Below, in pieces: positions 55,275 through 64,000 of a stretch of DNA of 64,000 nucleotides; position 1 is the stretch's first letter, and each line of letters opens with the position of its first letter. The notes beneath the pieces were generated by a model. That model was not told the origin of the DNA and did no database searches. It was given only the letters and a program-made list of their open reading frames with translations. A program made the position numbers and the translations under genes. Source of the DNA: Ferrovibrio sp. (GTDB lineage Bacteria > Pseudomonadota > Alphaproteobacteria > Ferrovibrionales > Ferrovibrionaceae); contig NZ_JAHBYG010000010.1 in assembly GCF_019636075.1 (NCBI RefSeq), forward strand, positions 34,162 through 98,161, read 5' to 3'.

Positions 55275-57161
55275 TCATTTGCATTCGGGCGCTTCGCCCA
55301 ACGGCTCCTTCAACCGCCCATTCAGCCGGTAAACCTCCACCTCGCCGATGCGGCCCTTCACAGCCAGCATCCCCACCAGCGGCGGTTCGGGTTCCAGCAT
55401 CGCGGCCCGCACCGTGGCACCGCTGGCCAGCACCAGGATTTCGTCTTCATCCGCCATATGGTCGCGGCCCAGTTGCTCCAGCCGCTGGGCGATATTCACC
55501 GTGTCGCCCACCACGGTGTAGTTCAGCCGGCCCGGCGCGCCGATATTGCCCACCACCACCGGCCCGGTATGCAGGCCGCAGCGGACGCGCAGCGTCGGCA
55601 GGCCGCGTTCGCGGCGGGCGGCATTATCCTCGATCAGCGCCGTATGGATGGCGGCCACGGCGCGGCAGGCATGGGCGGCCTGATCCTCGTCGCGCTTCAG
55701 CGCCCCCCAGATCGCCATCACGGCATCGCCGATGAATTTGTCGATCACCCCGCCTTCCGCCTCGATGCATGCCGCCATCAAGGCGAAATGCTCGTTGAGC
55801 AGATCGGCGGTTTCCTGCGCGGACATGTTTTCAGACATCGCGGTGAAGCCGACGATATCGGTGAACAGCACGGTTACATCGCGCTGCTTGGAAACCTTCA
55901 CTGCCTCTTCGCCCTCGCGCAGCAGGCGGTTCACCAGCTTGCGCGGCACGTAATTGCCGAACCAGTTGAGCGCCTGATGCGCGGCATTCAGCGCCTGGGC
56001 GGCTTCGTCGAGTTCGCGCAAACGCAAACGCGGCAGCGGCGCCGAATTGAATTCCAGGCTGCGCAGATTATCGGCGGCTTCCGCCATTGCGCGGATCGGC
56101 TTGCCGATGGCGCGGCCCAGCCGCCAGGCCACCAAGATAGACAGTAGCAACCCCACCGCGCCCACCGCCGCCGCCCATTGCAGACGCACGACCTCGTTAT
56201 CCACCTCTTCCAGAGGGAAATAACGACCGATCAGCCAGGGTTGCGAACCATAGCCGGGCAATTCGCGATAGACGAACATCCACAGCCGGCCCTCGGCTTC
56301 CGCCAGATGCGCACCACGATCGCGCACGATGGCCCGCGCCGACGCCACATCCTTGCGGCCGCTCCATATCCGAGCCAGCACCGGATCGTTGATCTCCTCC
56401 AGATTCGGCATCGGTTTTTCCACCGACAGGTGGTAATCCTCGTAAACCAGGCTGGGATGCGCCAACACCGAATATCGATCCACCAGGATGAAATTCATGC
56501 TTTCGCCGGCGATGCTGTCGGCGCTGAGCTGGCGCGACAGGGTATTGATCGAAAACACCGCCGCCGTCGCGCCAAGGAACTTGCCATCCCGCAGCAGCGG
56601 CGCGCGCAGATTCACCAGCGGCTGGCGTATCGCCGGCTCCCAGATCAAATCGCCCCAGACCGCCTGGTCGCTGGACAGGCCGGCATCCCGCATGCGCTCG
56701 ATCATCTTGCGGGTTTCCGCCACGCGGCCCTCGGCGCCGGGATAATCATACAGCCCGCCCTGCATCACCTGGGTGCCGCCATTCAGATGGCGCACCACGC
56801 GCGTGGCGGTCATGTCTTCGCGCACCAGGCCCACGGCATCGATCTGCGGCAGGCCATCCAGCACCGCTGTCATGTAATCGGCCAGGCGGTTCGTATCGTT
56901 GAGATCGATATCGCCGCGATCGACGCGGTTGCGCAGGCCGATCACATGCTCACGCACCGGATCGAGCTGGCTGCGCACCCGCTCCACCGCGCGGTCGATG
57001 ATGCGTTCGTTGCGATCCCGCAGCAGATCGACGGTATTGGCACGGCCGGAAAACATGGCGATGCCGAAGGCCACCGCAGACAGCAGCATCAGCACGCCGA
57101 AGCCAAGGCCCAGCGCAAGGGCTATATTAATCCGCCAACTTGGCGCTCTATGACCGGTCAT
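55275..57161 (-). CDS. Membrane adenylate cyclase (class III) with periplasmic sensor domain
   Basis: 628 residues: N-terminal helix (12-34), a dCache-like periplasmic sensor (about 45-325), a second helix (about 329-347), a HAMP-like linker, then the cyclase domain (about 425-615). Metal Asp D435 (FTDIVGFT) and D479 (KFIGDAV), base-specifying K475, T554 within VGDTVNIAQRLE, and N556 and R560 are present. Lys plus Thr is the class IIIb pattern, so cAMP is the likely product. It would turn an extracellular signal into cAMP. It is adjacent to phaR, 34 nt downstream on the same strand. Confidence 0.93.
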   Translation of the reverse strand: MTGHRAPSWRINIALALGLGFGVLMLLSAVAFGIAMFSGRANTVDLLRDRNERIIDRAVERVRSQLDPVREHVIGLRNRVDRGDIDLNDTNRLADYMTAVLDGLPQIDAVGLVREDMTATRVVRHLNGGTQVMQGGLYDYPGAEGRVAETRKMIERMRDAGLSSDQAVWGDLIWEPAIRQPLVNLRAPLLRDGKFLGATAAVFSINTLSRQLSADSIAGESMNFILVDRYSVLAHPSLVYEDYHLSVEKPMPNLEEINDPVLARIWSGRKDVASARAIVRDRGAHLAEAEGRLWMFVYRELPGYGSQPWLIGRYFPLEEVDNEVVRLQWAAAVGAVGLLLSILVAWRLGRAIGKPIRAMAEAADNLRSLEFNSAPLPRLRLRELDEAAQALNAAHQALNWFGNYVPRKLVNRLLREGEEAVKVSKQRDVTVLFTDIVGFTAMSENMSAQETADLLNEHFALMAACIEAEGGVIDKFIGDAVMAIWGALKRDEDQAAHACRAVAAIHTALIEDNAARRERGLPTLRVRCGLHTGPVVVGNIGAPGRLNYTVVGDTVNIAQRLEQLGRDHMADEDEILVLASGATVRAAMLEPEPPLVGMLAVKGRIGEVEVYRLNGRLKEPLGEAPECK

Positions 57162-57195
57162 ATGGCGGCAGGCAACCTGAAATCAGGGCCGGGGA

Positions 57196-57867
57196 TCAGG
57201 GTTTGATGCGGGCAAGGGTTTCCACCTGCCGGCGCAACTCTTCCAATTGCTGTTTCAGCGCGTCCACTTCGGGCGGCTGCTGAGCCGAACGCTGCTCCGG
57301 GCGCGCGGCGATGGGCGCACCCGGCGCCGATCCCGGTGAGGCACTGGATGCATTTCCAGAGGCAGAGCCGGGCATGGTGCCTGCCTCGCCGCCGATGGTG
57401 CCGAACGGATTGAACACGCTCATTGCGCGCTGGAACATCGCCATGTTCTGCCGGCCCATTTCTTCCAGGCCACGGAACGGAAACATCTCGCCGAAGGCTT
57501 CGGCCATGTATTGCCGCATCTGTTCCTGATTGCGCTGGAAGGATGCCATCGAAACATCCAGATAGCTGGGCACCAGGGTTTGCAGGCTGTCGCCGTAAAA
57601 GCTGATCAGGCGGCGCAGGAAACCGATCGGCAGCAGATTCTGCCCGGTCTTGCCCTCTTCCTCGAAGATGATCTGCGTGAGTACCGAACGGGTGATATCC
57701 TCGCCGGTCTTGGCATCTTCCACCACGAAATCCTGGCCGTCCTTCACCATCTGGCAAAGATTTTCCAGCGTCACGTATGACGACGTTGCGGTGTTATAAA
57801 GCCGCCGGTTGGCATATTTCTTGATCTTGATTGCCGGCGCCGCGGTCGGATTTTGCGTCTCTGCCAC
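57196..57867 (-). CDS. phaR: Polyhydroxyalkanoate synthesis repressor PhaR
   Basis: A 223-residue regulator that binds pha promoters and also nascent PHA granules, so polymer formation relieves repression of granule-protein genes. The N-terminal DNA-binding domain starts IKIKKYANRRLYNTATSSYV, followed by the PHB-accumulation regulatory domain (TQIIFEEEGKTGQNLLPI, FLRRLISFYGDSLQTLVPSY). A low-complexity linker and a short C-terminal coiled coil (LKQQLEELRRQVETLARI) follow. It is divergent from the other pha genes. Confidence 0.96.
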   Translation of the reverse strand: MAETQNPTAAPAIKIKKYANRRLYNTATSSYVTLENLCQMVKDGQDFVVEDAKTGEDITRSVLTQIIFEEEGKTGQNLLPIGFLRRLISFYGDSLQTLVPSYLDVSMASFQRNQEQMRQYMAEAFGEMFPFRGLEEMGRQNMAMFQRAMSVFNPFGTIGGEAGTMPGSASGNASSASPGSAPGAPIAARPEQRSAQQPPEVDALKQQLEELRRQVETLARIKP

Positions 57868-57920
57868 GAGTCTTCGCTCCCCTAGGTCGCACGATTACTC
57901 ATATATCACCCGCAATCATG

Positions 57921-57931
57921 CTGCGGCGCAA
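57921..57931. promoter_or_regulatory. Candidate PhaR site between phaR and the coiled-coil gene
   Basis: CTGCGGCGCAA has the CTGC-N3-GCAA form of a TGC/GCA dyad. Related motifs stand upstream of phaA, and PhaR proteins are known to recognise TGC-rich dyads, but the exact consensus in this lineage is not known to me. Confidence 0.35.
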
Positions 57932-58158
57932 GGGTCGGGCCCCCGCAATGCGAAAACCGGGCTTTCCGGCTGGCAGCCCGGGTCACTTTGGCTATACTCT
58001 GCCCATGGATGAAACCAGCGATGCCAACGCACTTGCCAAACGTTTCCTCGACCTCTGGCAGGAACAGGCCAGCCTCATCGCCACCGATCCGAAATTGGTG
58101 GAGATGGCCGGACTGTGGATGGGCCTCTGGCAGCATCATGCGGCGGCGGTGACACCCC

Positions 58159-60745
<2,587 letters not shown>

Positions 60746-60829
60746 GCGCTGCACCCTGCGAAGGGGCGCTGGGGAGCGCCTCCATCGTTTTGTAACTGCG
60801 ACGCCAAATAAAAAACCCGAGGAGGCTTC

Positions 60830-61552
60830 ATGTCGCGCGTAGCAATCGTCACCGGCGGTACCCGAGGTATCGGCGCTGCCATTTCCAAACTGTTGCACCA
60901 ATCCGGCTACAAGGTGGCGGCCAATTATGCCGGCAACGAGGAGAAGGCCCGCGCCTTCGAGGCCGAGACCGGCATCAAGGCCTATAAGTGGAGCGTCGCC
61001 GATTACGACGCCTGCGTGGAAGGCGTGAAGAAAGTGGAGCGCGAGCTCGGCCCGGTGGATGTTGTGGTGAACAACGCCGGCATCACCCGCGACGGCACCA
61101 TGCATCGCATGACCCCGCCGCAATGGCAGGAAGTGATCGACACCAATCTGGGTGGCTGCTTCAACATGTGCCGCGCCACCATCGACGGCATGCGCGAACG
61201 CGGCTTTGGCCGCGTGGTGAATATCGGCTCGATCAACGGCCAGGCCGGCCAGTATGGCCAGGTGAATTACGCCGCCGCCAAATCCGGTATCCATGGCTTC
61301 ACCAAGGCTTTGGCGCAGGAAGGCGCGGCGCGCGGCATCACCGTGAATGCCATCGCGCCGGGCTATATCGATACCGAGATGGTGGCCGCCGTGCCGGCTA
61401 ATGTGCTGGAAAAGATCGTGGCGAAGATTCCGGTGGGCCGCCTGGGCCGCGCCGAGGAAATCGCGCGCGGCGTGTTGTTCCTGGTGGCCGATGAAGGCGG
61501 TTTCATCACCGGCTCCACGCTCAGCATCAACGGCGGCCAGCATATGTATTGA
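60830..61552 (+). CDS. phaB: Acetoacetyl-CoA reductase PhaB
   Basis: A 240-residue SDR that reduces acetoacetyl-CoA to (R)-3-hydroxybutyryl-CoA, the PHB monomer. TGGTRGIG is the nucleotide loop, with NNAG at 81-84 and catalytic S134, Y147 and K151. The GQAGQYGQVNYAAAKSGIHG stretch is the PhaB hallmark separating it from FabG. GAGGAGGC precedes the ATG. A REP-like element follows the gene. Confidence 0.96.
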   Translation: MSRVAIVTGGTRGIGAAISKLLHQSGYKVAANYAGNEEKARAFEAETGIKAYKWSVADYDACVEGVKKVERELGPVDVVVNNAGITRDGTMHRMTPPQWQEVIDTNLGGCFNMCRATIDGMRERGFGRVVNIGSINGQAGQYGQVNYAAAKSGIHGFTKALAQEGAARGITVNAIAPGYIDTEMVAAVPANVLEKIVAKIPVGRLGRAEEIARGVLFLVADEGGFITGSTLSINGGQHMY

Positions 61553-61601
61553 TGCGGCGCCATGCCGCACAGGAAAATCGTCGGCCATTCCAACAGCCGT
61601 C

Positions 61602-61681
61602 ATGCCCGTACTTGTTACGGGCATCCATCCTTCAACAGCTTTGCTGGGTCAGGCATGGACCACCGGGACAAGCCCGGTGGT
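61602..61681. repeat. REP-like pair of intergenic palindromes
   Basis: Two perfect 9-bp stem-loops stand in the 181-nt gap between phaB and the convergent DUF486 gene: ATGCCCGTA/TACGGGCAT (61602-61624, loop CTTGT) and ACCACCGGG/CCCGGTGGT (61659-61681, loop ACAAG). The form, with short GC-rich stems and ACAAG or CTTGT loops, matches the repetitive extragenic elements common in alphaproteobacteria. They may also terminate phaAB transcription. Confidence 0.75.
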
Positions 61682-61733
61682 GACGATTTAGGCGATTGCG
61701 GCGATGCCCCCACCTACGCGGTGGCCGCGGCTT

Positions 61734-62063
61734 TCAGAATTTGAAGATGAAGATCACCGCCGCCACCAGGCAGGCGAAGGCCGCGAAGTAATTCCATTTC
61801 AGCGGTTCGCCGAGATAGAAAATCGCAAACACCGCGAATACCGCCAGTGTGATCACCTCTTGCGTGATCTTCAATTGCGCCGCGCTGAACCCGCTGGAAA
61901 ATCCGATGCGGTTTGCCGGCACCGCCAGGCAATATTCAAAGAAGGCGATAGCCCAGGAGATCAGGATCACCTTCCACAGAATCTGCTCGGGATATTTCAG
62001 GTGCCAATACCAGGCAAAGGTCATCAGCACATTGGAGCCGAGCAGCATCAGGATCGTGGTCAT
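61734..62063 (-). CDS. DUF486 family DMT-like membrane protein
   Basis: 109 residues, four membrane helices covering nearly the whole chain, with the family signature NVLMTFAWYWHLKY and VPANRIGFSSGFSAAQLKITQEVITL. It resembles half-size members of the drug/metabolite transporter fold, which may dimerise. No substrate is known. It follows pyk by 28 nt on the same strand, so co-transcription is likely. Confidence 0.93.
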   Translation of the reverse strand: MTTILMLLGSNVLMTFAWYWHLKYPEQILWKVILISWAIAFFEYCLAVPANRIGFSSGFSAAQLKITQEVITLAVFAVFAIFYLGEPLKWNYFAAFACLVAAVIFIFKF

Positions 62064-62091
62064 CGTTGGACCTTAGGTGTTTGGGTTTGGC

Positions 62092-63525
62092 CTATTCCAC
62101 TTTGGCGATCCGCAACACGTTGGTAGCGCCCGGGGTTCCGAACGGCACGCCGGCCGTAACCACCAGGCTGTCGCCCAGCTTGGCCAGGCCGCTCTCACGC
62201 GCCCGCCCCACTGCACGCATCACCATGTCTGCGAAATTCACCGCATCTGGCGATACCACTGGATTGATGCCCCAGGCAATCGCCAATCGCCGGGCCGTGG
62301 CCAGCGAAGGCGTGAGACAGAGGATGGGCGATTTCGGCCGCTCGCGTGCCGCGCGCAGGGCCGTGGAACCAGACATCGTATAGGTAACGATGGCCGCAGC
62401 CCCGATGGTTTCCGCCACCTGGCGAGCGGCGGCCGTGATGGCATCGGCGGATGTGGCATCGGGGCTGGCATGTTCGGCATCCATGATGCCGCGATAGAGC
62501 GGGTCGCGCTCCACCTGCTCGGCGATGGCATTCATGGTGGCCACCGATTCCACCGGATAATCGCCAGACGCGCTTTCCGCCGACAGCATCAGCGCATCGG
62601 CGCCGTCATACACCGCCGTGGCCACATCCGACACTTCGGCGCGCGTGGGTACCGGCGCCTTCACCATGCTATCCAGCATCTGGGTGGCCACCACTACCGG
62701 CTTGCCGGCCCGGCGGGCCTGCCGCACGATACGCTTCTGCTGGCCCGGCACTTCGGCCAGCGGCAATTCCACGCCCAGGTCGCCGCGCGCCACCATCAGC
62801 GCATCCGCCAGGGCGACCAATTCCTCCAGGCAGGCAATCGCCGCCGGCTTTTCGATCTTGGCCAGCAAGGCCGCACGCCCGCCGATCAAACCGCGCGCCT
62901 CGATCAGATCTTCCGGGCGCTGCACGAAACTGAGCGCCACCCAATCCACACCCATATCCAGCGCCACCGCCAGGTCGGCACGATCCTTGGGCGTAAGCGG
63001 GCTCATCGGAATCACCACGCCAGGCAGGTTCACGCCTTTGCGGTCGCTCAGATAACCGCCGACGATCACCTCGGCTTCGGCCCAATCGCCACCGGTCCGG
63101 CGTATCCTGAGCCGCAGCTTCCCGTCATCCAACAGCAGATCGGTGCCAGGTTGCAGGGCTTGCAGCACCTCCCCATGGGGCAGGCAGACCCGGTTGGCAT
63201 CGCCCGGCGCCGGATCGGAATCCAGGCGGAACAGCTTGCCCGCCGGCAGGTCGGCGCCACCCTTGGCAAACACCCCCACGCGCAGCTTCGGCCCCTGCAA
63301 ATCGGCCAGCAGGCCGATCGGGCGGTTCAGTTCGCGCTCCAGCGCCCGCACGGCATGGATGCGCTGGCGGTGATCGTCGTGGCTGCCATGGCTGAAATTG
63401 AGCCGGAACACATCCGCGCCGGCCTCCACCAAGGCCTTGATCTGATCCGGCCGCGAACTGGCTGGACCCAAGGTAGCAACAATCTTGCAGTTGCGCGCCC
63501 TTTTAGCGTTATGCTCGCTATGCAT
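62092..63525 (-). CDS. pyk: Pyruvate kinase
   Basis: A 477-residue glycolytic enzyme converting phosphoenolpyruvate and ADP to pyruvate and ATP. N-terminal KIVATLGPASS, the substrate-loop RLNFSHGSHDDH, catalytic KIEKPAA and DALMVARGDLGVELPL, then GKPVVVATQMLDSM are all canonical. The C-terminal regulatory domain (IVTYTMSGSTALRAAR, VSRLRPKSPIL-like) is present. CAAGGGGGAGG-like bases precede the ATG. Length is normal. Confidence 0.96.
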   Translation of the reverse strand: MHSEHNAKRARNCKIVATLGPASSRPDQIKALVEAGADVFRLNFSHGSHDDHRQRIHAVRALERELNRPIGLLADLQGPKLRVGVFAKGGADLPAGKLFRLDSDPAPGDANRVCLPHGEVLQALQPGTDLLLDDGKLRLRIRRTGGDWAEAEVIVGGYLSDRKGVNLPGVVIPMSPLTPKDRADLAVALDMGVDWVALSFVQRPEDLIEARGLIGGRAALLAKIEKPAAIACLEELVALADALMVARGDLGVELPLAEVPGQQKRIVRQARRAGKPVVVATQMLDSMVKAPVPTRAEVSDVATAVYDGADALMLSAESASGDYPVESVATMNAIAEQVERDPLYRGIMDAEHASPDATSADAITAAARQVAETIGAAAIVTYTMSGSTALRAARERPKSPILCLTPSLATARRLAIAWGINPVVSPDAVNFADMVMRAVGRARESGLAKLGDSLVVTAGVPFGTPGATNVLRIAKVE

Positions 63526-63671
63526 GCAGCCTCCCCCTTGAATGCCAACAGGTTAGGGCTTCTGTGAGACACTGCCAAGGAAATCTGTGTTTTATAATCA
63601 ATATATAGAAACCGAAGCCAACCGGCGCGATATCAATCATTAAATATTGTCCAATGCTAACATCTTTGTAT

Positions 63672-63971
63672 CTATTCGATGATTAGCGACCAGATCAGTT
63701 TTAAATTTGACCAAACCTCCGATGGAAATCGGATAACCGCCCATATCATATCAAATAGTCCATGCGAGTCTTCGACATCCGACGAGCGCAGCTCAACTTT
63801 GTCAGTTGGAAGTACCACTGCAGTTCGGTCTATCGCATTGTAAAAAAAGTATTGATGCTCTGTAGCCCCGATTAAACGCATTGAGCAATTAGGATATGAT
63901 AAAGGGGGTGCAAAGATATACGAAATACATGGATAGTTTTCAGCAGTAAGAAGCCTCTCGACATCCAACAT
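63672..63971 (-). CDS. AT-rich hypothetical protein, possibly cut by the window edge
   Basis: 99 residues from the first ATG. The frame stays open upstream to the edge, so the gene may start outside. No family is recognised. Composition is mixed, with aromatic residues (YFFYNAIDRTAVVLP) and a C-terminal amphipathic stretch WAVIRFPSEVWSNLKLIW that could be membrane-associated. Codon use is strikingly AT-rich compared with the pyk gene next door, suggesting acquired DNA. The 146-nt spacer to pyk is also AT-rich, with no other feature seen. Confidence 0.55.
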   Translation of the reverse strand: MLDVERLLTAENYPCISYIFAPPLSYPNCSMRLIGATEHQYFFYNAIDRTAVVLPTDKVELRSSDVEDSHGLFDMIWAVIRFPSEVWSNLKLIWSLIIE

Positions 63972-64000
63972 TGTTGTTGCTGACCTGAGCCCATAAAACT

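Overview
The window is about 64 kb of GC-rich chromosome from an alphaproteobacterium, probably a Rhodospirillales-like lineage. This rests on the dnaG-rpoD-tRNA-Ile2 order, a sigma-70 with the long alphaproteobacterial insertion, the PhaR/phaAB polyester locus, VC_2705/DUF4212 symporter pairs, and widespread ATGA and GTGA stop-start overlaps. The genus cannot be fixed by eye. No phage, transposase, rRNA or CRISPR array is visible.

Layout. 1-3530: the 3' part of dnaG, rpoD and a tRNA-Ile2(CAU), all core genes. 3655-17430: a catabolic island of visibly lower GC than its flanks. It holds an SMP-30 lactonase (divergent), an HpaI-type aldolase, a RidA protein, a GntR/FCD regulator, a complete dipeptide-type ABC transporter with a Tat-exported binding protein, a two-subunit enzyme resembling N,N-dimethylformamidase, a D-serine-dehydratase-like PLP enzyme and an SDR. 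17619-27402: a second, convergent peptide or amino-acid island with a DadA-like oxidase, an ornithine-cyclodeaminase-family protein, a second complete ABC importer, an M19 dipeptidase homologue lacking key metal ligands, and a divergent XRE-cupin regulator. 27545-34796: a nucleotide cyclase, three small membrane proteins, a sodium:solute symporter with its DUF4212 partner, and an unknown/exonuclease/DUF294 operon. 34802-45886: housekeeping genes (PA0069-type radical SAM, GNAT, MoaB, lytic transglycosylase, MFS, uracil-DNA glycosylase, ETF-QO, TPR lipoprotein, IspE). 45954-57161: tRNA-Gln, NikR with an orphan binding protein, envelope proteins, an ECF sigma/anti-sigma pair, a formamidase-like hydrolase, PanE, GlpD and a membrane adenylate cyclase. 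57196-61552: polyhydroxyalkanoate genes (phaR, a small coiled-coil gene overlapping a PhaC-like gene, phaA, phaB). 61602 to the end: a REP-like palindrome pair, DUF486, pyruvate kinase and an AT-rich hypothetical gene.

Main points of interest. The first island looks like one regulon: an AT-rich motif recurs upstream of the divergent lactonase/aldolase pair, of the GntR gene itself and of the transporter operon. The likely flow is uptake of an amide or peptide-like compound, C-N bond hydrolysis by the dimethylformamidase-like enzyme (its three presumed iron ligands are conserved), then deamination, imine clearance and aldol cleavage. Both ABC operons carry a perfect stem-loop immediately after the binding-protein gene. 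Other points are a roughly 220-nt two-frame overlap in the pha locus, a uracil-DNA glycosylase lacking two of four cluster cysteines, a dipeptidase homologue without its usual metal site, and several short exact repeats placed at gene ends or in spacers.
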